Below, piece by piece: positions 8,091 through 14,300 of a stretch of DNA of 38,167 bases; position 1 is the stretch's first letter; each line of letters begins with the position of its first letter. The DNA is from Prevotella sp. Lineage in GTDB: Bacteria; Bacteroidota; Bacteroidia; Bacteroidales; Bacteroidaceae. The stretch is from positions 1 through 38,167 of the forward strand of contig JAGCPC010000005.1 in assembly GCA_017642485.1 (NCBI GenBank). Reading direction: 5' to 3'. A program made the position numbers and the translations under genes. The notes beneath the pieces were generated by a model. That model was not told where the DNA came from, did no database searches, and worked only from the letters and a program-made list of their open reading frames with translations.

Positions 8091-8185
8091 ATTTCGTATA
8101 ACGTTTTTATCTCGTTCATTATTATCACATCAGGCATCTTCAGCGAATCAAAGAACCGTCCCGTGATTCTTGTCGTATTCCACAT
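8069..8185 (-). other. Unrecognised 38-codon frame between remnants
   Basis: Starts at ATG 8185, one codon after the DUF1294-fragment stop and in the same frame, so readthrough of that TAA would join them. It begins MWNTTRITGRFFDSLKMPD and ends within the RhuM fragment in another frame. I cannot assign it. It may be residue of another decayed gene. Confidence 0.2.
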
Positions 8186-8188
8186 TAG

Positions 8189-8287
8189 TTACGCCTTCCA
8201 CTTGTCAATGCCATACGTGAAAAATGTAACCACGTTGATGACAACGAGGTAAATCACTATAATATGTTGGAATGACAGTTCTTTCAT
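8189..8287 (-). pseudogene. DUF1294 N-terminal fragment (32 codons)
   Basis: Encodes MKELSFQHIIVIYLVVINVV followed by TFFTYGIDKWKA and a stop. This is the first transmembrane helix and the GIDK-KA motif at the start of DUF1294 small membrane proteins (normally about 80-90 residues). The rest of the domain (RIPE-TLL, second helix, HKT-K) is missing. It begins two bases after the stop of the DUF1653 remnant, as if the two had formed an operon before decay. Confidence 0.65.
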
Positions 8288-8289
8288 CA

Positions 8290-8424
8290 TTATTTGTCTA
8301 TCTCTGTAAACCTTGCAAATATGCGCCCTTCACGCTCAATGGTCTCGAAGAACATCTTCTCTGGACGTACCCAATACTGCTTATCGTCGTAGAGTGCTTG
8401 GTAGATTACCATCCGTTCCTTGGT
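8290..8424 (-). pseudogene. DUF1653 C-terminal fragment
   Basis: The open stretch after two in-frame stops encodes TKERMVIYQALYDDKQYWVR, then PEKMFFETIEREGRIFARF and a stop at 8290-8292. This is the C-terminal half of DUF1653, whose hallmark is V-Y-ALY----WVRP--MF-E-VE--G---PRF. In another frame just upstream (about 8425-8475), VAVLKHND resembles the preceding part of the domain, so a frameshift plus loss of the N-terminus is likely. That upstream part abuts the hipA stop. Confidence 0.65.
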
Positions 8425-8476
8425 TTATTATCATCATTGCATGTAAGTCGTTGTGTTTCAGCACCGCTACATATTG

Positions 8477-9742
8477 CTACAGTTTTTCGTTCAATTCACG
8501 TTGATACACCTGTTCAAACACATCCATTTCTCGCTTGGCTATACCAAGTCGAGTGGCTATTGACTTCCAATTCTTCACGCCAGCCTTCACTTCGTCGATG
8601 ATTCGCTGTGCTTCTTCCTTGCCAATCATATACTCCTCTGATGAATCGAGCAGCACCTGGAGGTCGGCATGATTGCTTGTGGAGTTGATGAGCAAAGCCT
8701 GGTATTCATTCAAAGTAGGATTCATGTCATATGCTGGTGAGAGTGTCCAACCTTTGGGAGTAAGCAGGAAACCATGATTTCGGAAATGGTCATCGCTGTT
8801 TCCGATGGCAATATTGAACGCCACACGACGATAGAGCTGACGCAGGTTATCTTCTACATCACAGCAGTTCTGAAGAATGAAGTCAACGATATCCAAATAG
8901 CCGTTGCCTGATTTGGCATCACAACCATCAGTCAAACCCAGTAGGGTCATGGCAGATGCAAAATGTTTTCTGCGTCCGTCAGCAGTCCTGTCGAAACGCT
9001 TGGAGAGCATGGCATGATATTTCTCACCTGTCTCAATGACGCTTGTCTCGGCTGCAATCACGCCAGCTTCCTTTGCCAACAGATGACTATGATGCTCCCA
9101 GAGGCCGACATCGTAATCATCATTTCTTGATGGAAATTTGGCCACACAAAGAAATCCTTCATCATTCATGACTCCTGCCTTTGGACGGGCACCGCCAAGT
9201 GATGTGCCGGGATGAACGAGTTGCAGCAACCATTTCTTTTCAGGCAACTGGTTCAGTTCCTCACTCTTCTCAATCTCCATACTGGCTGCAACCAAAGCCC
9301 TTATATCGGTCAACGGAGGGATACGCAGAGACTTTTCGCGATTGATAAATTCACCATCTTGTGATTCTTTGAAACGGAAACCGCCCATACGAGAGAAATC
9401 ATCGATACCTATGAGGTAATCGAATGAGGACAGTTTTCGGATGGGGCGTTTCTCTTCGGTGGCAAGGATTTGTTCTCGTCTGTTCAGCAGCAGCCGTCCC
9501 CAACGGTCAGGCAAAGCATCGCTGAAGCAGCCGAAAATGTCCCTATCTGGTTGTGTATATTGCTGACCTGGATAATTATTGATGTCAGCACTCAGGAATA
9601 GACTGCCATACTGACGAAGCCAGTCATTGTCATACTTGAAAGAATAGGAATCAGAGCCACGAAGCGATTCATAGCCCAATTCACCAACCAGCATGGGTTC
9701 GTCAAGCCAGTCGAAGTCCGCATATATAAATAATGTTCGCAT
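8477..9742 (-). CDS. hipA: HipA-type serine/threonine kinase toxin
   Basis: 421 residues, the usual length for full HipA. HipA kinases inactivate cytosolic targets (GltX in E. coli) by phosphorylation and are held in check by HipB. Seen: the N-terminal couple_hipA-like region (about 1-125), the nucleotide-binding loop HPGTSLGGARPK (177-188), the ATP-binding lysine in AKFPS (K202), the catalytic segment GNSDDHFRNHG (D317, N322) and the metal ligand in SPAYDM (D339). All catalytic residues are present, so the kinase is probably active. It starts three bases after the hipB stop, so the two are co-transcribed. The target in this organism cannot be inferred. Confidence 0.93.
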   Translation of the reverse strand: MRTLFIYADFDWLDEPMLVGELGYESLRGSDSYSFKYDNDWLRQYGSLFLSADINNYPGQQYTQPDRDIFGCFSDALPDRWGRLLLNRREQILATEEKRPIRKLSSFDYLIGIDDFSRMGGFRFKESQDGEFINREKSLRIPPLTDIRALVAASMEIEKSEELNQLPEKKWLLQLVHPGTSLGGARPKAGVMNDEGFLCVAKFPSRNDDYDVGLWEHHSHLLAKEAGVIAAETSVIETGEKYHAMLSKRFDRTADGRRKHFASAMTLLGLTDGCDAKSGNGYLDIVDFILQNCCDVEDNLRQLYRRVAFNIAIGNSDDHFRNHGFLLTPKGWTLSPAYDMNPTLNEYQALLINSTSNHADLQVLLDSSEEYMIGKEEAQRIIDEVKAGVKNWKSIATRLGIAKREMDVFEQVYQRELNEKL

Positions 9743-9745
9743 AGT

Positions 9746-10078
9746 TTATTCCTTTTTTGATGCGCGTTCACGATGTTTCAGTGCAAGATCCTGCAAGGCC
9801 CTTCCCATCTCATCCTTCTGTGCCAGCAACAAGATGTCATCGTCGAGTTGAAGGGCATAGAGTACACGTAGGTATATACCAATGGCAACAGTCGGCGCAC
9901 CTTTCTCAATACGGGCAACTGTAAGTGGAGAGCAAGTAGCACGTTCTGCAACCTGTGCCACACTAAGATTGCGACGCAAACGTGCCAGCTTGATTTGCTC
10001 GCCAACAGTCTGCATCTTCTGTTCAAGCTTTCTAGGAAGCTTTGTACCCATCGTTGTTTTGCTCATAATAGCATTCAA
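9746..10078 (-). CDS. hipB: HipB-type Xre antitoxin
   Basis: Small helix-turn-helix DNA-binding antitoxin. Residues about 27-90 form a Cro/CI-type domain (GEQIKLARLRRNLSVAQVAE, then TCSPLTVARIEKG as the recognition helix). The C-terminal tail is charged (HRERASKKE). It would bind HipA and repress the pair's own promoter. ATG 10078 is followed by further in-frame ATGs at 10066 and 10051. A -7 box lies only about 17 bases upstream of 10078, so a start at 10066 is also plausible. It is upstream of hipA and separated from it by three bases. Confidence 0.9.
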   Translation of the reverse strand: MNAIMSKTTMGTKLPRKLEQKMQTVGEQIKLARLRRNLSVAQVAERATCSPLTVARIEKGAPTVAIGIYLRVLYALQLDDDILLLAQKDEMGRALQDLALKHRERASKKE

Positions 10079-10094
10079 TATTTATTTACGAATG

Positions 10095-10102
10095 CAAAGA
10101 TA
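10095..10102 (-). promoter_or_regulatory. -7 box of the hipBA promoter
   Basis: TATCTTTG on the minus strand matches TAnnTTTG. No good TTTG lies 19-21 bases upstream. Transcription would begin about 10 bases before the first hipB ATG, giving a very short leader. I did not find a convincing HipB operator palindrome. Confidence 0.55.
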
Positions 10103-10198
10103 CAACTTTTTCTTTATTTTATGATAGGTTGATACAGTAAAAATGATAAAAAGACACATTATTTAACGATTTCATGCCAAAACACGGGTGTTTGTAAT

Positions 10199-10301
10199 GC
10201 GAGCAAAGTAAAAACTATCTCTCATTTTATTAGTTTTGCTTCGTTTTAATAGAGTTTATTAAAACACCGCAAGGAGATGTGCAATTTTAACATTTCCTCG
10301 C
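10199..10301. other. Two stem-loops in the hipB/P5 spacer
   Basis: The 517-base spacer 10103-10619 has no gene that I can see. It does hold structure. AAAACTA pairs with TAGTTTT across 10210-10237, with AGCAAA/TTTGCT-like outer pairs. A second hairpin (10269-10301) pairs AGGAGATGT with ACATTTCCT, with further GC pairs outside. It is followed by the repeat array at 10318-10393 and then AT-rich sequence with repeats such as TTCAATTTTCAAT near 10497. Confidence 0.4.
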
Positions 10302-10317
10302 AGCGCGTTTCAGACAT

Positions 10318-10393
10318 GCATAGAGTTAGCTTTATAAACCCTATGCTTTAAGGCTGCAAACCCTATGCTTTAAGGCTGTAAACTCTATGCTTT
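10318..10393. repeat. 22-base direct repeat (2.6 copies) with one inverted arm
   Basis: AAACCCTATGCTTTAAGGCT occurs at 10336 and 10358 (22-base period). A third partial copy, AAACTCTATGCTTT, begins at 10380. GCATAGAGTT at 10318-10327 is the reverse complement of the start of each unit: exact with copy 3, one mismatch with copies 1 and 2. Three alternative hairpins are therefore possible. Confidence 0.85.
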
Positions 10394-10605
10394 GACAAGG
10401 CAAAAGATACACATCAGTAGAAGTAAAGTTTTGTAATGTGCAACGAATTGATTTACAATATGTTACATCGGTATAATGCAAAATATATTTTTTTTCAATT
10501 TTCAATCAATAATCTTCAATTATCCTAAAATCGTGGCGGTTTTTTTAACATTTGGAGGGCTTTTGATATGTGTTTGGAGACGGAGACACGTAGACAATAG
10601 ACAAT

Positions 10606-10612
10606 AAGGAGG
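10606..10612 (+). promoter_or_regulatory. Strong Shine-Dalgarno site
   Basis: AAGGAGG lies seven bases before ATG 10620. Such a site is rare among the genes in this window (the other is before rplI), so it supports this start and suggests efficient translation. Confidence 0.75.
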
Positions 10613-10619
10613 ATTTGTT

Positions 10620-11201
10620 ATGAGACAGAACAAGGAAAAGTATTTTAACGAGACAATAGCGTATCGCAATCGTAACCCACTGAAAATACGCTACTCCAAG
10701 ACGGTAACGTGGCAAGGACAAATGGGTGAAGAAAAGGGATTCGTGAAGTTTCAGGGCTTTAGCTTAGGCTACCGAGCAGCAGTGAAGATACTGCGCTCGT
10801 ACCACCTGAGAGGCATACGCTCTATAAAGAAGATTATCGAGACGTGGGCACCACGGAACGAAAATAACACCGAAGCGTATATCGCTAACGTTGTTAATTT
10901 CGTACGAAACGCTTCGCTACGAAACGGTGCAAACACCTACGAAAACGAAAACCCTAACCATAACCTTAACAAAAAGTCCCCCTGCAGGGGGGATTTAGAG
11001 GGGCTCGAATATTGCGCTCGTACGCAGATAAACCTCAGAGACCGTGAGGAGGTAGTGAACCTACTCCTTGCAATGACCCGAGTGGAGATGGGAGCCAATG
11101 CTGCACAGCTACACGAGTTGAAAACAAGTGCCTACATAGGCTATGACCTTGCAGCGACCACCCCTGGGTTCTTTAAGGGAATAAACAAATTGACAAAATG
11201 A
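10620..11201 (+). CDS. P5-like protein with in-frame repeat insertion
   Basis: 193 residues. Residues 15-95 match the family annotated 'structural protein P5' in Bacteroidales, named after phage PM2 P5. The signature is RNRNPLKIR at the start, then F-KF-GFSLGYRA, LR-YHLRGI-SIKKII--WAP--ENNTEAYI. In the family this region is thought to be a lysozyme-like fold. The role here is unknown, and no phage genes surround it. Residues about 111-130 (NPNHNLNKKSPCRGDLEGLE) look inserted. They are encoded by an AACCCTAACC-type repeat followed by a palindrome, after which the expected NLRDREEVVNLLLAMTRVE resumes. The last residues (NKLTK) and the stop codon are formed by the AATTGACAA repeat of the following spacer. 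There is no signal peptide. Confidence 0.75.
   Translation: MRQNKEKYFNETIAYRNRNPLKIRYSKTVTWQGQMGEEKGFVKFQGFSLGYRAAVKILRSYHLRGIRSIKKIIETWAPRNENNTEAYIANVVNFVRNASLRNGANTYENENPNHNLNKKSPCRGDLEGLEYCARTQINLRDREEVVNLLLAMTRVEMGANAAQLHELKTSAYIGYDLAATTPGFFKGINKLTK
10951..11006 (+). repeat. In-frame palindromic element in the P5-like gene
   Basis: ACCCTAACCATAACCTTAAC (10951-10970) is followed by a perfect 14-base palindrome CCCCCTGCAGGGGG (10978-10991) and GATTTAGAGGGGCTC. AGTCCCC at the left can also pair with GGGGCT at the right, giving nested hairpins. Translated in frame without a stop, it yields KKSPCRGDLEGLE. Confidence 0.8.
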
Positions 11202-11224
11202 CGAATTGACAAATTGACAAATTA
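11185..11224. repeat. AATTGACAA tandem repeat at the end of the P5-like gene
   Basis: About four copies of a 9-10 base unit (ACAAATTGAC and variants) overlap the last codons and the TGA of the P5-like gene and run up to the terminator hairpin. Confidence 0.8.
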
Positions 11225-11225
11225 G

Positions 11226-11265
11226 GAGCGACATCTTGCTAAAAAGAAGCAGGGTGTCGCTCTTG
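11226..11265 (+). terminator. Terminator hairpin after the P5-like gene
   Basis: GAGCGACATCTTGCT (11226-11240) pairs with AGCAGGGTGTCGCTC (ending 11262), including a few G-U pairs, around a short A-rich loop. Only a weak T-tract follows (TTGTTAT), so termination efficiency is uncertain. The 104 bases between here and the glutathione peroxidase stop hold nothing else that I can see. Confidence 0.6.
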
Positions 11266-11369
11266 TTATATCTAAGAGATGTCGTAATATCAGGGGCAAG
11301 ATTTCAAACGGCACCCACGAAGAAAGCCATCTGCGCTGTGTATCAGCAACTTACAAGAAAAACAGTGTA

Positions 11370-11912
11370 TCAAAGAAGACTTTCAACGTCTTTCTCAAAG
11401 TCCTTGGGCTCTGTGGTGGGGGCATAGCGCTTGATGGTCGCGCCATCCTTGGAAATAAGGAACTTGGTGAAGTTCCACTTGATGTCGCTGTCCTTCTCAA
11501 CGCTCTTGCTGATGGTCTTGAAGAGGGCTTTGGCTGCCTTGGCCTTGAGACCGTTATACTCCTCTGTGGGAGCCTGAGCCTTGAGGTATTCAAAGATGGG
11601 TTGAGCAGCAGGGCCGTTCACGTCACCTTTCTTCATGATCTGGAAGGTCACGCCGTAGTTCAACTGACAGAACTCCTCTATCTGGGTATCGTTACCAGGA
11701 TCCTGCTCCTTGAACTGATTGCAGGGGAAACCGATGATTACGAGTCCCTTGTCCTTGTACTTCTGGTTTAACTCCTCCAGTCCTGCGAACTGGGGTGTAA
11801 AACCACACTTGCTGGCGGTATTGACGATGAGCAACACTTTACCCTCAAACTGTGCGAAATCCAGTTCCTTACCTTTGCTCGTCTGAGCCTTGAAATCATA
11901 GATCTTGTTCAT
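11370..11912 (-). CDS. Glutathione peroxidase-family thiol peroxidase
   Basis: 180-residue cytosolic peroxidase of the GPx family. The peroxidatic Cys is C36 in NTASKCGFTPQ. The other family motifs FPCNQFKEQDPG and KWNFTKFLI complete the Cys-Gln-Trp-Asn catalytic set. A further Cys near residue 83 (EFCQLNYGVTF) is the usual resolving Cys of thioredoxin-dependent members, so thioredoxin rather than glutathione is the probable reductant. The protein uses Cys, not selenocysteine. It is the last gene of the minus-strand run from 18109, 94 bases after the ygiQ-like stop. No separate promoter is evident in that gap. Confidence 0.93.
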   Translation of the reverse strand: MNKIYDFKAQTSKGKELDFAQFEGKVLLIVNTASKCGFTPQFAGLEELNQKYKDKGLVIIGFPCNQFKEQDPGNDTQIEEFCQLNYGVTFQIMKKGDVNGPAAQPIFEYLKAQAPTEEYNGLKAKAAKALFKTISKSVEKDSDIKWNFTKFLISKDGATIKRYAPTTEPKDFEKDVESLL

Positions 11913-12006
11913 ACTTTTTTATATTTTTGATGTTAAACACGAATTTCCATTAATGATGCATGAATTGATATTCTCAACTTTACTCAACTTTATATCGCTT
12001 GGCTCA

Positions 12007-13932
12007 TCACTTCTTTCCCTTCTTCCCCTTGTTGTTGCCACCCTTGTTGCCCTTAAAGCCTTTGTTGTAGCCACCCTTGTTGCCAAAGTTGCCATTGTTG
12101 TTGCCATGTGCCTCTTTATCGTCCTTGTACCAGAAGAAGTACTGGCGCTGTGCGAGTTTCTCCTTTTGGGTCTTGGCGGTGAAGACGGGTTGGAGGGTGT
12201 AGGGGTCGTAGCCTGTATAGTACATCTCGGTGGCGGTGGTCATAGGTGTAGGGGTGAAGTCCTGCACCTGTTCGAGTTTGTAACCCATCTGTCGGGTGAG
12301 GTCGGCAAGTCCTGCCATATCCTTCTCATGGCACCCTGGGTGGGAGGAAATGAAGTATGGTATGAGTTGCTGACGTAGTCCCTCCTCCTTGTTGATACGG
12401 TCGAAGATACGCTTAAACAGCTGGAAGAGTCGGAAGGAGGGTTTGCGCATGTAGTGGAGCACGGTATCGGAGGTGTGCTCTGGTGCTACCTTGAGGCGAC
12501 CGCTGACATGGCGCGTGATGAGTTCGCGGGTGTACTGTCGTGCGGCCTCATTGCTCTGCTCATCGTCGCTGTGGTGGAGGAGCAGGTCGTAGCGCACTCC
12601 AGAGCCGATGAAGCTCTTCTTGACCTCGGGGAGGGCATCGACAGCGTGGTAGATGTCGAGCAGGGCTGAGTGGTCGGTAATGAGATTGGGGCATACCTGG
12701 GGGTGCAGGCAGGAGGGTTTCTTGCATGCCTCGCATGCCTTGGGGTTGCGGCCGTGCATGCCGTACATATTGGCAGAGGGTCCTCCAAGGTCGCTGATAT
12801 ACCCTTTAAACTCGGGCATCTGCACGAGTTGCCTTACCTCTTTCATAATGCTCTCCTTGCTCCGACAGGCGATGAACTTGCCCTGGTGGGCAGAGATGGT
12901 ACAGAAGGCGCATCCGCCGAAGCATCCGCGATGCAGATTGACGGAGAATTTTATCATCTCATAGGCAGGGATGCGCTTGCCCTTGTACTTAGGATGGGGC
13001 ACGCGCTGATATGGGAGGTCGAAGGAGGCATCAATCTCCTCGGTGGTCATAGGGGGATAGGGAGGGTTGATGACCACGCAGGGGGAGGAGGTTTGAGGTT
13101 GGAGGTTGGAGGTTTGAGGTTTCTTGCCTTGCAAGCGTAGCTTCGCGTCCGATGAGAGGTTTGAGGTTTTCAGGGGTTGGATGAGTCGCTTGGCGTGGTA
13201 CTTATTGGACTCTTCCTCGACGTGACGGAAGTTGTCTGCCTGGGCTCGCTTGTCGCGCAGGCACTCCTCATGGGAGTGGAGCACTATGTCATCAGGGGTG
13301 ATGATGATGTCGCTCTGCTCGGCGAGATATACTATCTGAGGGGTGTGGCGCAGCTGATGGAGGGTCTTGCCCTCAGCCAGTCCCTGGGCTATGGCGAGGG
13401 TGACCTTCTCACCCATGCCGTAGGTGATCATATCGGCACCTGAGTCGTAGAGTATGCAGGGACGCAGGGCATCCTGCCAGTAGTCGTAGTGGGTGACACG
13501 GCGCAGGGATGCCTCTATGCCTCCGAGGATGACGGGGACATCGGGAAAGAGCTGCTTGAGTATCTTAGTATATACTATGCTGGGGTACTCGGGACGACAG
13601 TCGTGACGTCCGTCGGGGGAGTAGGCATCCTCGGAACGCAGACGGCGGTTGGCGGTGTACTTATTGACCATAGAGTCCATAGCGCCTGGCGAGATGCCAA
13701 AGAAGAGTCGTGGGCGACCGAGTTTCTTGAAGTCACGCCAGTCACCATGCCAGTCGGGCTGTGGCACTATGGCGACACGATAGCCTGCTGCCTCGAGGGT
13801 ACGCCCTATGACAGCGGCGCCAAAGGAGGGGTGATCGACATAGGCATCGCCGGAGAAAAGAATGACGTCGAGTTCGGTCCAGCCTCGCAGCTCACATTCT
13901 TTCTTGGTCGTGGGAAGAAAATCGGTAAGCAA
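12007..13932 (-). CDS. YgiQ-type (UPF0313) radical SAM protein with in-frame repeat insertion
   Basis: 641 residues. The N-terminal domain contains FSGDAYVDHPSFGAAVIGR and GGIEASLRR, and the radical SAM domain has RGCFGGCAFCTI (CxxxCxxC, Cys at about 336, 340 and 343). This matches the YgiQ family, whose function is unknown. Family members run straight from the RL-QP segment into NPPYPP-TTEEID. Here about 30 extra residues intervene, containing TSNL, SSDAKLRLQGKK and heptamer-encoded TSNLQPQTSS, from the 57-base element also found in mnmE. The C-terminus ends in about 32 residues of Gly, Asn and Lys (NKGGYNKGFKGNKGG and so on), which may bind nucleic acid. It lies 26 bases after a 101-residue gene in the same run. 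Confidence 0.9.
   Translation of the reverse strand: MLTDFLPTTKKECELRGWTELDVILFSGDAYVDHPSFGAAVIGRTLEAAGYRVAIVPQPDWHGDWRDFKKLGRPRLFFGISPGAMDSMVNKYTANRRLRSEDAYSPDGRHDCRPEYPSIVYTKILKQLFPDVPVILGGIEASLRRVTHYDYWQDALRPCILYDSGADMITYGMGEKVTLAIAQGLAEGKTLHQLRHTPQIVYLAEQSDIIITPDDIVLHSHEECLRDKRAQADNFRHVEEESNKYHAKRLIQPLKTSNLSSDAKLRLQGKKPQTSNLQPQTSSPCVVINPPYPPMTTEEIDASFDLPYQRVPHPKYKGKRIPAYEMIKFSVNLHRGCFGGCAFCTISAHQGKFIACRSKESIMKEVRQLVQMPEFKGYISDLGGPSANMYGMHGRNPKACEACKKPSCLHPQVCPNLITDHSALLDIYHAVDALPEVKKSFIGSGVRYDLLLHHSDDEQSNEAARQYTRELITRHVSGRLKVAPEHTSDTVLHYMRKPSFRLFQLFKRIFDRINKEEGLRQQLIPYFISSHPGCHEKDMAGLADLTRQMGYKLEQVQDFTPTPMTTATEMYYTGYDPYTLQPVFTAKTQKEKLAQRQYFFWYKDDKEAHGNNNGNFGNKGGYNKGFKGNKGGNNKGKKGKK
13091..13169 (-). 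repeat. 57-base in-frame dispersed element, copy 2, with heptamer array
   Basis: Bases 13113-13169, read on the minus strand, are identical over 57 bases to 6572-6628 in mnmE. The array at 13091-13112 adds further AACCTCA/AACCTCC units. The element is translated in the same phase as in mnmE and covers residues about 255-273, just before the radical SAM domain. Confidence 0.95.
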
Positions 13933-13958
13933 GGGGAAAGGGGTGAGGAAGGAGAAGT

Positions 13959-14264
13959 TTAATCGTTACCTCGTGCTGCCATAACCTCGGTATAGAGTAT
14001 CATGAGATTGTGCAGGGCTACGGGCTTCATATTAGGATGATAGAGCACATCAAACGAGAAGTCGAGCAGGCTCTTGTCGGAGGCATTGGTTGACTCCACG
14101 AGCGAGCGTGCATTGAGACGCAGTTTGTCGAGTACGCTATCATCGACTATGCCGTTGCTGTCAACGAGATTGCGAAAGAGTGAGTACTTCTCGATGGTAG
14201 CGAGGTGGGAGTCGCTGATCTGCATGGTACGTGTACCAGAGGCGTTGGAAATTATTGTGTACAT
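13959..14264 (-). CDS. Hypothetical protein, 101 residues
   Basis: I do not recognise it. The small, soluble, mostly helical protein has Ser/Asn-rich stretches and no signal peptide, membrane segment or cysteines. It begins MYTIISNASGTRTMQISDSH. The ATG directly follows an AACCTCA array, and the stop is 26 bases before the ygiQ-like start. The spacing and common strand suggest co-transcription with the amidase-fold gene and ygiQ. Confidence 0.65.
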   Translation of the reverse strand: MYTIISNASGTRTMQISDSHLATIEKYSLFRNLVDSNGIVDDSVLDKLRLNARSLVESTNASDKSLLDFSFDVLYHPNMKPVALHNLMILYTEVMAARGND

Positions 14265-14267
14265 CTT

Positions 14268-14300
14268 GGTTTGAGGTTTGAGGTTTGAGGTTGGAGGTTT
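14268..14300. repeat. AACCTCA heptamer array
   Basis: On the plus strand GGTTTGA is repeated four times, the last with a G (GGTTGGA). It fills the spacer between the amidase-fold gene and the 101-residue gene and touches the amidase stop codon. Confidence 0.85.

Noticed and set aside
7944..8601. Two plus-strand open frames (102 and 109 codons) in the hipA downstream region
   Set aside because: They have no family features and overlap the minus-strand remnants that do match known domains.
10336..10393. Direct repeats as a possible CRISPR array
   Set aside because: The 22-base units are contiguous with no spacers, there are fewer than three copies, and no cas genes lie in the window.
10620..11201. 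P5-like gene as evidence for a prophage
   Set aside because: No capsid, tail, integrase or att-like repeats surround it. P5-like genes occur singly in Bacteroidales chromosomes.
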